Assembly: GCF_023241715.1 (NCBI RefSeq)
Contig: NZ_JALQCW010000091.1
Location: forward strand, 1 to 47,551
Direction: 5' to 3'
Source of the DNA: Pseudomonas morbosilactucae
GTDB lineage: Bacteria > Pseudomonadota > Gammaproteobacteria > Pseudomonadales > Pseudomonadaceae
Length of the DNA: 47,551 nucleotides
The first letter of the stretch is position 1; every line of letters starts with the position of its first letter. The notes under the pieces were generated by a model. That model worked only from the letters and a program-made list of their open reading frames with translations, searched no databases and was not told the DNA's origin. Shown here piece after piece: positions 27,862 to 36,675 of the stretch. A program made the translations under genes and the position numbers.

Positions 27862-28609
27862 CGGGGTAGGCTCGCGACAGGGACTGCATTTCCGCCAGCA
27901 CGATGCCCAGGTGTTCACTGTGCAGGCCGCGCCGGGCATCCAGGTAGAAGTACTCCGCGGCTGCCGGCACCGGCAGGGTGGCGCTGGCAAACACCTCGGC
28001 CACCCGGGCTTGCCAGCCCTGGGCAACGCTGGCGATGTCCGGCACCAGGCCAGCGTGGTGCAGGCGCGCCTCGCTGTCGTCGGCACGGTTCAGCTCCACG
28101 GTAAAGCGCCACAGCAACGGGATGGCGTCGAGCATGCGCTGGTGGCTTTCCTCGGTGCCGTCGCCCAGGCGTTCGACCCATTCGCTGGAGCGGCGCAGGT
28201 GGTAGGTGACTTCCTTGACCGCCTTGGCGGCGACCCCGGCGATGCGTTCGTCGCTGGACTGGCTGAGCCCCTTGAGGATTTCCAGGTGCCAGGCGTCGTA
28301 CAGGAATTGCTTGAGCATGGTCACCGCGAAGTCGCCGTTGGGCTGCTCCACCAGCAACAGGTTGCGGTAGGCGCGCTCGTCACGGCGGAAAGCCAGGTGG
28401 TCGGCGTCGCGGCCGTCGTCCAGCAGCTCGGCGGCGTAGTCCAGCCAGTTGCGCGCCTGGCCCACCAGGTCGAGGCCGACGTTCATCAGCCCCAGTTCTT
28501 CTTCCAGGGCCGGTGCGCGGCCGCACCATTGGCACAGGCGCTGGCCCTGGATCAGGGCGCTGTCGCCCAGGCGCAGCAGGTATTGGATCAGATCGTCTTG
28601 AGTGGTCAT
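27848..28609 (-). CDS. paaC: PaaC, structural subunit of the phenylacetyl-CoA epoxidase
   Basis: A 253-residue ferritin-like helical protein that pairs with PaaA as a non-catalytic scaffold. It has the family features LGDSALIQGQRLCQWCGRAP near residues 12-31 and LGLMNVGLDLVGQARNWLDY, while the di-iron ligands of PaaA are only partly kept. The ATG at 28609 begins MTTQDDLIQYLLR, as in homologues. An in-frame GTG four codons earlier would overlap the paaB stop and is less likely. It starts 8 bases after paaB and overlaps paaD. Confidence 0.94.
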   Translation of the reverse strand: MTTQDDLIQYLLRLGDSALIQGQRLCQWCGRAPALEEELGLMNVGLDLVGQARNWLDYAAELLDDGRDADHLAFRRDERAYRNLLLVEQPNGDFAVTMLKQFLYDAWHLEILKGLSQSSDERIAGVAAKAVKEVTYHLRRSSEWVERLGDGTEESHQRMLDAIPLLWRFTVELNRADDSEARLHHAGLVPDIASVAQGWQARVAEVFASATLPVPAAAEYFYLDARRGLHSEHLGIVLAEMQSLSRAYPDATW

Positions 28610-28617
28610 GGTCAGCC

Positions 28618-28899
28618 TCACATGTGCCCGACTTCAGGGGGCAGTTGGTAGAAGCTGGCGTGGCGATAGACCTTGTCGTCGGCCGGGTCGAACAGCGGGT
28701 CTTTTTCATCCGGCGACGAGGCGACGATCAGCGCCGACGGCACCACCCACAGGCTGACGCCTTCGCTGCGCCGGGTGTAGAGGTCGCGGGCATTCTCGAT
28801 GGCCATGGTGCTGTCGGCGGCGTGCACGCTGCCCACGTGTTTGTGGTTGAGGCCGTGCTTGCTGCGCACGAAGACTTCGAAGAGGGTCCATTCAGACAT
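28618..28899 (-). CDS. paaB: PaaB, small subunit of the phenylacetyl-CoA epoxidase
   Basis: A 93-residue protein that bridges PaaAC units in the epoxidase complex. It opens WTLFEVFVRSKHGLNHKHVG and contains HAADSTMAIENARDLYTRR, the conserved core of the family. Size is normal (about 95). It lies 43 bases after paaA and 8 bases before paaC, so it belongs to the same transcript. Confidence 0.95.
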   Translation of the reverse strand: MSEWTLFEVFVRSKHGLNHKHVGSVHAADSTMAIENARDLYTRRSEGVSLWVVPSALIVASSPDEKDPLFDPADDKVYRHASFYQLPPEVGHM

Positions 28900-28942
28900 C
28901 AGGGTGACTCCACATCAGGCGTTGGGTCGCGGGTTAGGCGAA

Positions 28943-29932
28943 TCAAGCGGCGTTTTTATTGGCTTTCTTGTGGGCGTAAGCGACAGCGGCGGCTCGTACC
29001 CATGCGCCGTCTTCAATGGCTTTGCGGCGGGTGGCGACCCGTTCCTGGTTGCACGGGCCGTTGCCCTTGAGGACTTCGTAGAACTCGTCCCACTGGATGT
29101 CGCCGAAGTCGTAGTGACCGCGCTCGGCGTTCCACTTCAGGTCAGGGTCCGGGCAGGTGCAGCCCAGCAGTTCCAGTTGCGGGATGGTCTGGTCGATAAA
29201 GCGCTGGCGCAGCTCGTCGTTGCTCTGGCGCTTGATCTTCCAGGCCATGGACTGGGCGCTGTTGGGGGAGTGTTCGTCGCTTGGGCCGAACATCATCAGG
29301 GCTGGCCACCACAGGCGGTTGATGGCGTCCTGAACCATGTCTTTTTGCGCCTGGTTGCCCTCGCGCATCATGGTCAGGAGGATTTCGTAGCCCTGGCGCT
29401 GGTGGAAGCTCTCTTCCTTGCAGATGCGCACCATGGCCCGGGAGTAGGGGCCGTAGGAGGTGCGCTGCAGCACCACCTGGTTGACGATGGCCGCGCCGTC
29501 CACCAGCCAGCCCACGGCGCCCATGTCGGCCCAGTTCAGGGTCGGGTAGTTGAAGATGCTCGAATACTTGGCGCGGCCGCTGTGCAGCTTGGCGATCTCT
29601 TCGTCGCGGTCGGCGCCCAGGGTTTCCATGGCGCTGTAGAGGTAGAGGCCGTGGCCGGCTTCGTCCTGGATCTTGGCCATCAGTTGCAGTTTGCGTTTGA
29701 GGGTCGGGGCGCGGGTGACCCAGTTGCCTTCGGGCAGCATGCCGACGATTTCCGAGTGGGCGTGCTGGGAGATCTGCCGGATCAGCGTTTGCCGGTAGGC
29801 ATCGGGCATCCAGTTCTTGGCCTCGATCTTGATTTCCCCGTCGATCTTTTCCTGGAAGGCGCGCTCCTGCTCGGACATCTCCGAAAGGCTCTTGAGGCGC
29901 TTGACCCCGGTTTCAACCAGCTGTGCGTACAT
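28943..29932 (-). CDS. paaA: PaaA, catalytic subunit of the phenylacetyl-CoA epoxidase
   Basis: A 329-residue di-iron oxygenase subunit that epoxidises phenylacetyl-CoA. The ligand motifs are visible: QDEAGHGLYLYSAMETLG near residues 89-106 (ExxH) and ICKEESFHQRQGYEIL near 169-184 (ExxxxH region). The late segment EFYEVLKGNGPCNQERV is typical. It is the first gene of the unit paaABCDE-DUF485-symporter-porin-paaZ. A sigma70 promoter with GTGATAC-type repeats lies 42-106 bases upstream. The chain ends in KKANKN-type positive residues. Confidence 0.96.
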   Translation of the reverse strand: MYAQLVETGVKRLKSLSEMSEQERAFQEKIDGEIKIEAKNWMPDAYRQTLIRQISQHAHSEIVGMLPEGNWVTRAPTLKRKLQLMAKIQDEAGHGLYLYSAMETLGADRDEEIAKLHSGRAKYSSIFNYPTLNWADMGAVGWLVDGAAIVNQVVLQRTSYGPYSRAMVRICKEESFHQRQGYEILLTMMREGNQAQKDMVQDAINRLWWPALMMFGPSDEHSPNSAQSMAWKIKRQSNDELRQRFIDQTIPQLELLGCTCPDPDLKWNAERGHYDFGDIQWDEFYEVLKGNGPCNQERVATRRKAIEDGAWVRAAAVAYAHKKANKNAA

Positions 29933-29973
29933 GACGTGTCTCCCGCCGTGAGGGTGTGCGTGGGCATGGAGAC

Positions 29974-30002
29974 TTTATAAGTGATACAAAACAAAATATC
30001 AA
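29974..30002 (-). promoter_or_regulatory. Sigma70 promoter of the paaA unit
   Basis: On the minus strand TTGATA (30002-29997) and TATAAA (29979-29974) are separated by exactly 17 bases. The start would fall near 29967, leaving a leader of about 35 bases before the paaA ATG. The spacer is filled by one of the GTGATAC-type motifs. Confidence 0.65.
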
Positions 30003-30038
30003 ACACAAAACACCGTGTCGTATTTGTTTTTGTATCGC
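29981..30038. promoter_or_regulatory. Candidate PaaX operator pair at paaA
   Basis: Two related 20-base elements face each other 18 bases apart: GTGATACAAAAC-AAAATATC on the plus strand (29981-30000) and GCGATACAAAAA-CAAATACG on the minus strand (30038-30019). The first lies between the -35 and -10 boxes, so a bound protein would block polymerase. The GTGATAC core also occurs at the paaF and paaY promoters. Assignment to PaaX rests on this sharing and a resemblance to the TGATTC core of E. coli PaaX sites. Confidence 0.6.
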
Positions 30039-30065
30039 TTGATGGCTTTCGCTTTTCGGTTGCCC

Positions 30066-30094
30066 ATAAAAAAGCCCCGCCGGGGCGGGGTTTG
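30066..30094 (-). terminator. Rho-independent terminator after paaK
   Basis: On the minus strand a CCCCGCC-CC-GGCGGGG hairpin is followed by CTTTTTTAT. It lies 18 bases beyond the paaK stop and separates the paaF-K transcript from the paaA unit, which has its own promoter. Confidence 0.85.
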
Positions 30095-30111
30095 GCGGCT
30101 TTAAGCAGTGA

Positions 30112-31431
30112 TTATTGGCGCTTGTCGAGCACGTGACAGGCTTTGCCTTCGGAACGCTTGATGCTGAAGGCAGGCTGTAAAACGATACGCGAACTGATGC
30201 CGATGTGGTTCTTGATGTGTTTGCTTAGTTCGCCGCAGATGGCTTTCTGCTGCTCGTCGCCCAGGTGCTGGTACTCGGCCTTGAGTTCGACGTGCACATC
30301 CACGCTGTCGAGGTTGCCGTGGCGGTACAGGTGGATCTCGTAGCATTCGCACAGTTGCTTGACCTTGAGCACCTGCTCTTCGACCTGGGTCGGGAACACG
30401 TTGACCCCGCGGATGATCAGCATGTCGTCGCTGCGCCCGGTGATCTTGTCGATGCGCCGCATGGGCCGCGCCGTACCCGGCAGCAGGCGGGTCAGGTCGC
30501 GGGTGCGGTAGCGGATCATCGGCAGCGCCTCCTTGCTCAGGGAGGTGAACACCAGTTCACCCATCTGCCCGTCAGGCAACACCGCACCGGTCACCGGGTC
30601 GATGATCTCGGGGTAGAAGTGGTCCTCCCAGATGGTCGGCCCGTCTTTGGTCTCCGCGCATTCCATGGCGACGCCTGGCCCCATGATTTCCGAGAGGCCG
30701 TAGATGTCCAGGGCGGTGATCCCCAGGCGTTGCTCGATGGCACTGCGCAGCTCGGCGGTCCAGGGTTCGGCGCCGAAGATCCCCAGGCGCAGGGCGAGTT
30801 TTTGCGGGTCCAGGCCCTGGCGCTCGATTTCGTCAGCGATGTTGAGCATGTAGGAGGGCGTGACCATGATAATGTCCGGCTGGAAATCCTTGATCAGTTG
30901 CACCTGCTTCTCGGTCTGGCCGCCGGACATGGGGATCACTGTGCAGCCCAGGCGCTCGGCACCGTAATGGGCGCCCAGGCCGCCGGTGAACAGCCCGTAG
31001 CCATAGGAAATGTGCACCTTGTCGCCGCGTCGGCCGCCGGCGGCGCGGATCGAGCGCGCCACCACATTGGCCCAGGTGTCGATGTCGTTCTGGGTGTAGC
31101 CGACCACGGTCGGTTTGCCGGTGGTGCCGCTGGAGGCGTGCAGGCGTACCACCTGGTCCATGGGCACGGCGAACAGGCCGTAGGGGTAGTTGTCGCGCAG
31201 GTCGGCCTTGGTGGTGAACGGTAGCTTGGCCAGGTCCGCCAGGTCGCGGATGTCGTCGGGGTGCACGCCTGCCGCATCGAAGCGCTGACGGTACAGCGGC
31301 ACGTTGTTGTAGGCGTGTTTCAGGCTCCAGCGCAGGCGTTCCAGCTGATGCTGGCGCAGGTGGTCGATGCTGGCGGTTTCCATCGGGTCCAGCAGGCTGT
31401 TGGGCACGGCTTTGGCTAAGGGCATGTTCAT
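30112..31431 (-). CDS. paaK: PaaK, phenylacetate-CoA ligase
   Basis: A 439-residue AMP-forming ligase that makes phenylacetyl-CoA, the inducer and first intermediate of the pathway. The P-loop HASSGTTGKPTVVGYT is near residue 93-108, the acceptor motif YGLSEIMGPGVAMEC near 237-251, and YRTRDLTRLLPG and RIDKITGRSDDMLIIRG near 305-335. The start at 31431 (MNMPLAKAVPNSLLDPMETA) is preferred; a second ATG two codons later is possible, and an in-frame start at 31521 is an upstream read-through. It is last in the paaF-K unit, 104 bases after paaJ, and ends in a strong terminator. Confidence 0.96.
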   Translation of the reverse strand: MNMPLAKAVPNSLLDPMETASIDHLRQHQLERLRWSLKHAYNNVPLYRQRFDAAGVHPDDIRDLADLAKLPFTTKADLRDNYPYGLFAVPMDQVVRLHASSGTTGKPTVVGYTQNDIDTWANVVARSIRAAGGRRGDKVHISYGYGLFTGGLGAHYGAERLGCTVIPMSGGQTEKQVQLIKDFQPDIIMVTPSYMLNIADEIERQGLDPQKLALRLGIFGAEPWTAELRSAIEQRLGITALDIYGLSEIMGPGVAMECAETKDGPTIWEDHFYPEIIDPVTGAVLPDGQMGELVFTSLSKEALPMIRYRTRDLTRLLPGTARPMRRIDKITGRSDDMLIIRGVNVFPTQVEEQVLKVKQLCECYEIHLYRHGNLDSVDVHVELKAEYQHLGDEQQKAICGELSKHIKNHIGISSRIVLQPAFSIKRSEGKACHVLDKRQ

Positions 31432-31535
31432 GACTTCACTCGAATTGTTTTTATGTTGCGACCCGCTGGCTGGCGGGCCTTGAGTGCAGATGCCAAGAAT
31501 ACCTGGCGGCTCCGCAGGCATTGTTTTTTTATCGG

Positions 31536-32744
31536 TTACTCAAGCCGCTCGATGATCAGGGCGATGCCCTGGCCGACGCCGATGCACATGGTGCACAGGG
31601 CGTAGCGCCCCTGGCGCGCTTCCAGTTCGTGCAGGGCGGTGGTTACCAGGCGCGCGCCGCTCATGCCCAGGGGGTGGCCCAGGGCGATGGCACCGCCGTT
31701 CGGGTTGACCCGTGGGTCGTCATCGGCCAGCCCCAGTTCCCGCAGCACCGCCAGGCCCTGGGCCGCGAAGGCTTCGTTGAGCTCGATAACGTCCATGTCC
31801 GCCAGCTCGAGCCGGGCCAGCGCCAGCACCTTGCGAGTGGCCGGTACCGGGCCGATGCCCATGATTCGCGGTTCGACCCCGGCGCTGGCCATGGCCAGTA
31901 CCCGGCCCCGGGCTTTGAGGCCGTGGCGCTGGGCCTGGGCCGGGCTGGCCAGGAGCAGGGCGCAGGCGCCGTCGTTGACCCCGGACGCATTGCCGGCCGT
32001 GACACTGCCGCCCTGGCGAAACGGCGTGCCGAGCTTTTGCAACTGCGCCAGGGTGGTGTCGCCCCGCGGGTGTTCGTCGTGTTCCACCACCAGGTCCGGG
32101 CCTTTGCGCTGGGGCAGGTGCACCGGGACGATTTCTTCGGCCAGGCGCCCACGGGCCTGGGCTGCCGCGGCGCGCTGTTGGCTGCGCAGGGCAAAGGCGT
32201 CCTGGTCTTCCCGGGAAATATTGAACTGCTCGGCGACGTTTTCGGCGGTTTCCGGCATCGAGTCGATGCCGTATTGCCGCGCCATCAACGGGTTGACGAA
32301 GCGCCAGCCGATGGTGGTGTCGAACAGTTGCGCCTCACGGGAGAACGCGGTCTGCGCCTTGGGCATCACCAGCGGGGCGCGGGACATGGATTCAACCCCG
32401 CCCACCAGCATCAGCCCGGCTTCACCACAGCGGATGGCCCGGGCCGCGCTGCCGATGGCGTCGAGCCCGGAGCCGCAGAGGCGGTTGAGGGTGGTGCCGG
32501 GCACGCTGACCGGCAGCCCGGCCAATAGCGCTGACATGCGGGCAACGTTGCGGTTGTCTTCGCCGGCCTGGTTGGCGCAGCCGTAGATCACATCGTCCAC
32601 CTGGTTCCAGTCGACCTGGGGGTGGCGCGCCATCAGGGCCCGCAGCGGCACGGCGCCGAGGTCGTCGGCGCGCACCGCACTCAGGGCGCCGGCGTAGCGG
32701 CCGATGGGCGTGCGGATCGCATCGATGATCAATGCGTCAGTCAT
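31536..32744 (-). CDS. paaJ: PaaJ, 3-oxoadipyl-CoA/3-oxo-5,6-dehydrosuberyl-CoA thiolase
   Basis: A 402-residue thiolase used twice in phenylacetate degradation, releasing acetyl-CoA. The nucleophilic Cys is in LNRLCGSGLDAIG (near residue 91), the His in LNEAFAAQ and ALGHPLGMSGAR, and the second Cys in ALCTMCIGVGQG. The ATG at 32744 begins MTDALIIDAIRTPIGRYAGAL, the normal N-terminus. It overlaps the paaI stop by 8 bases. Named PcaF or PhaD in some systems; context makes PaaJ the better name. Confidence 0.94.
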   Translation of the reverse strand: MTDALIIDAIRTPIGRYAGALSAVRADDLGAVPLRALMARHPQVDWNQVDDVIYGCANQAGEDNRNVARMSALLAGLPVSVPGTTLNRLCGSGLDAIGSAARAIRCGEAGLMLVGGVESMSRAPLVMPKAQTAFSREAQLFDTTIGWRFVNPLMARQYGIDSMPETAENVAEQFNISREDQDAFALRSQQRAAAAQARGRLAEEIVPVHLPQRKGPDLVVEHDEHPRGDTTLAQLQKLGTPFRQGGSVTAGNASGVNDGACALLLASPAQAQRHGLKARGRVLAMASAGVEPRIMGIGPVPATRKVLALARLELADMDVIELNEAFAAQGLAVLRELGLADDDPRVNPNGGAIALGHPLGMSGARLVTTALHELEARQGRYALCTMCIGVGQGIALIIERLE

Positions 32745-33186
32745 GGGAAGCCTCCTGCGCCAGCACCGGGCCGCGCACTTTGTAGGATTTGCCTTGGAAC
32801 AGGGCAATCAACTGCCCCTGTTGGTTTTCGATGCGAACGTGGTAGTTGCCGGTGCGGCCACTGCGGCTTTGCTCCGTGCAATCGGCGGTCAGGGTGTCCC
32901 CCAGTCGCGCCGGGGCGACGTAGTCGATGCTGCAGCCCATGGCCACGGTGGCCTCGTTGTAGCTGTTGCAGGCCAGGGCGAACGCCGAGTCGGCCAGGGC
33001 GAACAAGAATCCGCCGTGGCAGGTGCCGTGGCCCTGAAGCATGTCGGCGCGCACGCTCATGCCCAGGCGTGCGCTGCCGGGGCCGGCCGAGAGCAGGCGC
33101 AGGCCCATGCCCTGGCTGGCGGCGTCGCGCTCGAACAGGGCCCGGGCGCATTGGCTGGCGAGGTTGATGGCGTCGGAATCAGTCAT
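32737..33186 (-). CDS. paaI: PaaI, hydroxyphenylacetyl-CoA thioesterase
   Basis: A 149-residue hot-dog-fold thioesterase that is thought to release CoA from dead-end intermediates. The active-site region GHGTCHGGFLFALADSAFALACN (about residues 50-72) carries the conserved Asp. The chain ends with YHVRIENQQGQLIALFQGKSYK. It starts within the last bases of paaH (8-base overlap) and overlaps paaJ, so the genes are tightly packed and probably co-translated. Confidence 0.92.
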   Translation of the reverse strand: MTDSDAINLASQCARALFERDAASQGMGLRLLSAGPGSARLGMSVRADMLQGHGTCHGGFLFALADSAFALACNSYNEATVAMGCSIDYVAPARLGDTLTADCTEQSRSGRTGNYHVRIENQQGQLIALFQGKSYKVRGPVLAQEASHD

Positions 33187-34696
33187 GCAGCGTCCTCCCT
33201 TCGGCCACTCGACGCCGTAGCAACAGCGAGGGGCGATAACGTTCTTCGCCATAGGCGGCCTGGAGGTTGTCCAGCACCTTGAGCAAGTAGCCCAGCCCCA
33301 GGCGGTCGGCCCAGGCCAGGGGGCCTTGGGGGTAATTGACCCCGGCACGCATCGCCAGGTCGATGTCGGCCGCCGAGGCCACGCCGTGCAGCAGGGCGTC
33401 GGCGGCTTCGTTGGCGAGCATGGCCACGGTGCGCAGCACCACCAGTGCCGGGGTGTCGCTGAGCCGGCTGACCTTGAGGCCGGCGCGCTGCAACAGGGCC
33501 ACGGCCTGATCCAGGGCGAGCGACGTGGTGTCGGTGGAGCAACTGATGGCGATGCGCGTGGCTTGGCGGTAATCGGCCGCCAGGTCCAGCAACACCAGGT
33601 TGCGCAGGCCGTCGTCTTGCGCCCGCTGGCTGGCCAGGCGCCCGTCGCTCAAGGCCAGCACCGCGTCGCCGACCCGCAGCAGGCCGCTGCCGTCCCGGGC
33701 GATGACCTGGACCCCGGCGTTGCGCAGGCGTTGCACCAGGCCATCGAGCGCTGCCAGGTCACCCTCGATGATGCAGTGCTCGACGTCTTGCTCGCTGCTT
33801 ATCTGTTGCGCGGGCGGGCGTTCGGCGCCAGGGCTGTAGTGATAGAAGCCCTGGCCGCTCTTGCGCCCCAGGCGCCCGGCGTCCACCAGTTCCTGCTGGA
33901 TCAGCGAGGGCAGGAAGCGAGTGTCGTGGTAATAGGCGTCGAACACCGAGCAGGTCACCGCGTAGTTGACGTCGTGGCCGATCAGGTCGGTGAGTTCGAA
34001 GGCGCCCATGGCAAAACCGCCGGCCTCGCGCAGCAGGGCGTCCAGGGTTGGGCTATCGGCGGCACCTTCTTGCAGCAGGCGCAGGCTCTCGGCATAAAAC
34101 GGCCGGGCCACGCGGTTGACGATAAAACCGGGGGTGGAACGGGTATGCACCGGCTGTTTGCCCCAGTTGCGCGCGGTGGCGTACAGGCATTCGGCCAGGG
34201 CCGGGTCGCTGGCCAGCCCGGAGACCACTTCCACCAGGGGCATGACCGGCGCCGGGTTGAAGAAGTGCAGGCCCAGCAGCCGCTCCGGGTGTTGCAGGCC
34301 GGCGGCGAGGCGGGTGATCGACAGCGACGAGGTGTTGCTGGCCAGCAGGCAATCGCTGCGACACAGGCCTTCGAGTTGCTGGAACAGTTGCTGCTTGACC
34401 TCCAGGTTCTCGACGATGGCTTCGATGATCAGGTCGCTGTCGGCCAGGCTGTCCAGGGCTTCGGCCGGCTGCAGGCGGGCCAGGGTGGCCTGGTGCGCCT
34501 GGGCGTCGAGCTTGCCGTTCTGCACTCGCTTGGCCAATTGCTGGTCGATGCCGGCAATGGCCTGGGCGGCCGCGCCGGGACGCTTGTCCAGCAGGCACAC
34601 CGCATGGCCGGCCTGGGCGGCGACTTGGGCAATGCCCGCGCCCATGGCACCGGCGCCGATCACCGCGATACGCGCGTGTTTATCCAGGGCCTGCAT
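33179..34696 (-). CDS. paaH: PaaH, 3-hydroxyadipyl-CoA dehydrogenase
   Basis: A 505-residue NAD-dependent enzyme that oxidises (S)-3-hydroxyadipyl-CoA. The N-terminal Rossmann fold begins AVIGAGAMGAGIAQVAAQAGH near residue 9. The catalytic segment LLGLHFFNPAPVMPLVEVV near 150 holds the active His. Two 3-hydroxyacyl-CoA dehydrogenase C-terminal domains follow, the first with NRVARPFYAESLRLLQEG and the last with AGVNYPQGPLAWADRLG. Length fits the PaaH group (about 500). The ATG at 34696 lies one base after the paaG stop. Confidence 0.95.
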   Translation of the reverse strand: MQALDKHARIAVIGAGAMGAGIAQVAAQAGHAVCLLDKRPGAAAQAIAGIDQQLAKRVQNGKLDAQAHQATLARLQPAEALDSLADSDLIIEAIVENLEVKQQLFQQLEGLCRSDCLLASNTSSLSITRLAAGLQHPERLLGLHFFNPAPVMPLVEVVSGLASDPALAECLYATARNWGKQPVHTRSTPGFIVNRVARPFYAESLRLLQEGAADSPTLDALLREAGGFAMGAFELTDLIGHDVNYAVTCSVFDAYYHDTRFLPSLIQQELVDAGRLGRKSGQGFYHYSPGAERPPAQQISSEQDVEHCIIEGDLAALDGLVQRLRNAGVQVIARDGSGLLRVGDAVLALSDGRLASQRAQDDGLRNLVLLDLAADYRQATRIAISCSTDTTSLALDQAVALLQRAGLKVSRLSDTPALVVLRTVAMLANEAADALLHGVASAADIDLAMRAGVNYPQGPLAWADRLGLGYLLKVLDNLQAAYGEERYRPSLLLRRRVAEGRTLHD

Positions 34697-34697
34697 A

Positions 34698-35489
34698 TCA
34701 GCGTCCTTTGAAGGTAGGGGTGCGTTTTTCCATAAAGGCGGCGACGCCTTCGCGGTAGTCCTCGCTGCGCCCGGCCAGGCGTTGCAGGTCGCGCTCCAGT
34801 TCCAGCTGTTCATCGAAGCGGTTGTGCAGGCTGGCGTTCAGGGCACGCTTGATCAGGGCCAGGCCGTAGGTGGGCTGGGTGGCCAGGTGGCGGGCAAGTT
34901 TGAGGGCTTCATCCCGCAGTTGGGCGTCGTCCACGCATTGGTAGATCAGCCCCCATTGCTCGGCCTGTTCCGCGCTCAAGCGGTTGCCCAGCAGGGCCAG
35001 GGCCTTGGCGCGGGCCACGCCCACCAGGCGCGGCAAGGTCCAGGTGCCGCCGGAATCGGGGATCAGGCCAATCTTGCAGAACGCTTGGATAAAACTCGCG
35101 GAACGGGCCGCCAGCACCAAATCGCAGGCCAGGGGAATGTTGGCCCCGGCGCCAGCGGCCACGCCGTTCACCGCGCAGATCACCGGCAGTGGCAGGTCGC
35201 GCAGGGTGCGGATCAGCGGGTTGTAGAAGCGCTCGATGGAGTCGCCCAGGTCGGGAACGGCGCTGCCGGGGGCCACGTTGCGGTCGCTGAGGTCCTGGCC
35301 GGCACAGAAGCCCCGGCCTTCGCCGGTCAGCAGCAGCACCCGCACCTCGGGGTTGCTGCGCACCTGTTTCAGGGCTTCTTTGACTTCGCCGTGCATCTGG
35401 GTGTTGAAGCTGTTGAGTTGCTCGGGACGGTTGAGGCTGAGCAGGGCAACGCCTGCCTCGACGGAAAACAGAATGTGTTCGAAGTTCAT
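34698..35489 (-). CDS. paaG: PaaG, ring-1,2-epoxyphenylacetyl-CoA isomerase
   Basis: A 263-residue crotonase-fold enzyme that turns the 1,2-epoxide into oxepin-CoA and also shifts double bonds in later steps. It has GFCAGQDLSDR near residues 60-70, the oxyanion segment VNGVAAGAGANIPLACD near 105-121 and FCKIGLIPDSGGTWTLPR near 136-153, whose Asp is catalytic in the family. This pattern separates it from PaaF. It lies between paaF and paaH; the paaH start follows at once. Confidence 0.95.
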   Translation of the reverse strand: MNFEHILFSVEAGVALLSLNRPEQLNSFNTQMHGEVKEALKQVRSNPEVRVLLLTGEGRGFCAGQDLSDRNVAPGSAVPDLGDSIERFYNPLIRTLRDLPLPVICAVNGVAAGAGANIPLACDLVLAARSASFIQAFCKIGLIPDSGGTWTLPRLVGVARAKALALLGNRLSAEQAEQWGLIYQCVDDAQLRDEALKLARHLATQPTYGLALIKRALNASLHNRFDEQLELERDLQRLAGRSEDYREGVAAFMEKRTPTFKGR

Positions 35490-35536
35490 GGTCTTGGCGC
35501 TCTCTGGGCGGTCGTTCGAATGCAGGGGGGGCGGGC

Positions 35537-36310
35537 TCAGCGCCCGGTGAAACTGGGGCTGCGTTTGTCCTGGAAGGCGCGAATGCCTTCGTCCCGGTCT
35601 CGGGTGCCGGCCAGTACGGTGAAGGCCTGGCGCTCGAAACGCAGGCCGCTGGCCAGGTCGGTGTCCATTGCCTTGAGCAGGGCTTCCTTGGCCAGGCGCA
35701 CGGCCAGCGGGGCTTTGCCGGCGATCAACCGGGCCAGGTGCAGGGCGCGTTCAACGGTGAATTCCGGCGCGGTGATTTCACTGACCAGGCCCGCACGCAG
35801 GGCGTGGCGGGCATCGATAGCTTCGCCGGTGAGGACCATCTGCATCGCCAGGGACTTGCCCACGGCGCGCAGCAGGCGTTGGGTGCCGCCGGCGCCGGGC
35901 ATGATCCCGAGGTTGATTTCCGGCTGGCCGAAACGTGCGTCTTCACCGGCGATGATGATGTCGGCGTGCATGGCCAGTTCGCAGCCGCCGCCCAGGGCAA
36001 AGCCGTTGACGGCGGCCAGCAGCGGTTTGTTGAAGGCGGTGATGCGCTGCCAGGAGGCCTGGCGCGGGTCATTGAGGATGCCCACCAGGTCGCGCTCCGC
36101 CATCTCCTTGATATCCGCGCCGGCGGCAAAAGCCCTGGCACTGCCGGTCAGGACCACCGCGCCGGTGTCGGGGTCTTCCTGGGCCTCGCTCAAGGCGCTG
36201 GCCAGCTCCTCAAGGAGTTGGGTGGTGAGGGCATTGAGCGCCTGGGGGCGCTGCAAGGTGATCAGGCGAACGCCGCCGGGCAGGCATTCGACGGCAAGGT
36301 GTTGAGGCAT
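35537..36310 (-). CDS. paaF: PaaF, 2,3-dehydroadipyl-CoA hydratase
   Basis: A 257-residue crotonase-fold enoyl-CoA hydratase of the phenylacetate pathway. Motifs are FAAGADIKEMAERD near 61-74, NGFALGGGCELAMHADI near 100-116 and the catalytic Glu pair in FGQPEINLGIMPGAGGTQR near 126-144. It is the first gene of the leftward unit paaFGHIJK, 47 bases before paaG. The promoter region upstream is shared with the divergent paaY and holds a GTGATAC-type motif. Confidence 0.95.
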   Translation of the reverse strand: MPQHLAVECLPGGVRLITLQRPQALNALTTQLLEELASALSEAQEDPDTGAVVLTGSARAFAAGADIKEMAERDLVGILNDPRQASWQRITAFNKPLLAAVNGFALGGGCELAMHADIIIAGEDARFGQPEINLGIMPGAGGTQRLLRAVGKSLAMQMVLTGEAIDARHALRAGLVSEITAPEFTVERALHLARLIAGKAPLAVRLAKEALLKAMDTDLASGLRFERQAFTVLAGTRDRDEGIRAFQDKRSPSFTGR

Positions 36311-36675
36311 GGCGGATGCCCTCGGAGTGCACGCTCGGCCAGGGGCCGGCTCATTATTGGATCGGCTGGGTGCCGGTTTTCGCCGAGTATATCGCCAACG
36401 TGATACGTAAATGCAATATCAAAGTTGATTTAATGTGTCCTTTTTATCGTTGATTGGTCTGACTGACGACCTGAAAGCTGGCCGGTGTTCCGCAGATTGA
36501 TCTTGGTTTCATTGAGATTGAAGCGGCTTGTCAACGGTGCTCGAATTTTTGTGTGGAATTTTCAAGTGATACCGTTTGTTGTCTTTGCTGTGGATTAATC
36601 ATGTGATACACAATGTGCGCTCGGCGGCATCGCTTTGTTCTGCTTCAGTTGCCGCCATCCACAAGGAGCGCATTC
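36311..36675. promoter_or_regulatory. Divergent paaF/paaY control region
   Basis: This 365-bp gap has no gene. For paaF, a -10-like TATACT on the minus strand lies at 36391-36386, and a 21-base element starting GTGATAC and ending ATATC (36400-36420) covers the -35 region. Towards paaY there are two more GTGATAC copies, at 36566-36572 and 36603-36609, 37 bases apart. The element at paaF has the same ends as the one in the paaA promoter. These are candidate PaaX sites. I could not fix the paaY promoter boxes. Confidence 0.6.

Noticed and set aside
26224..28104. A 626-codon plus-strand frame opposite paaE and paaD
   Set aside because: It is a shadow of two genes with intact catalytic and cysteine motifs.
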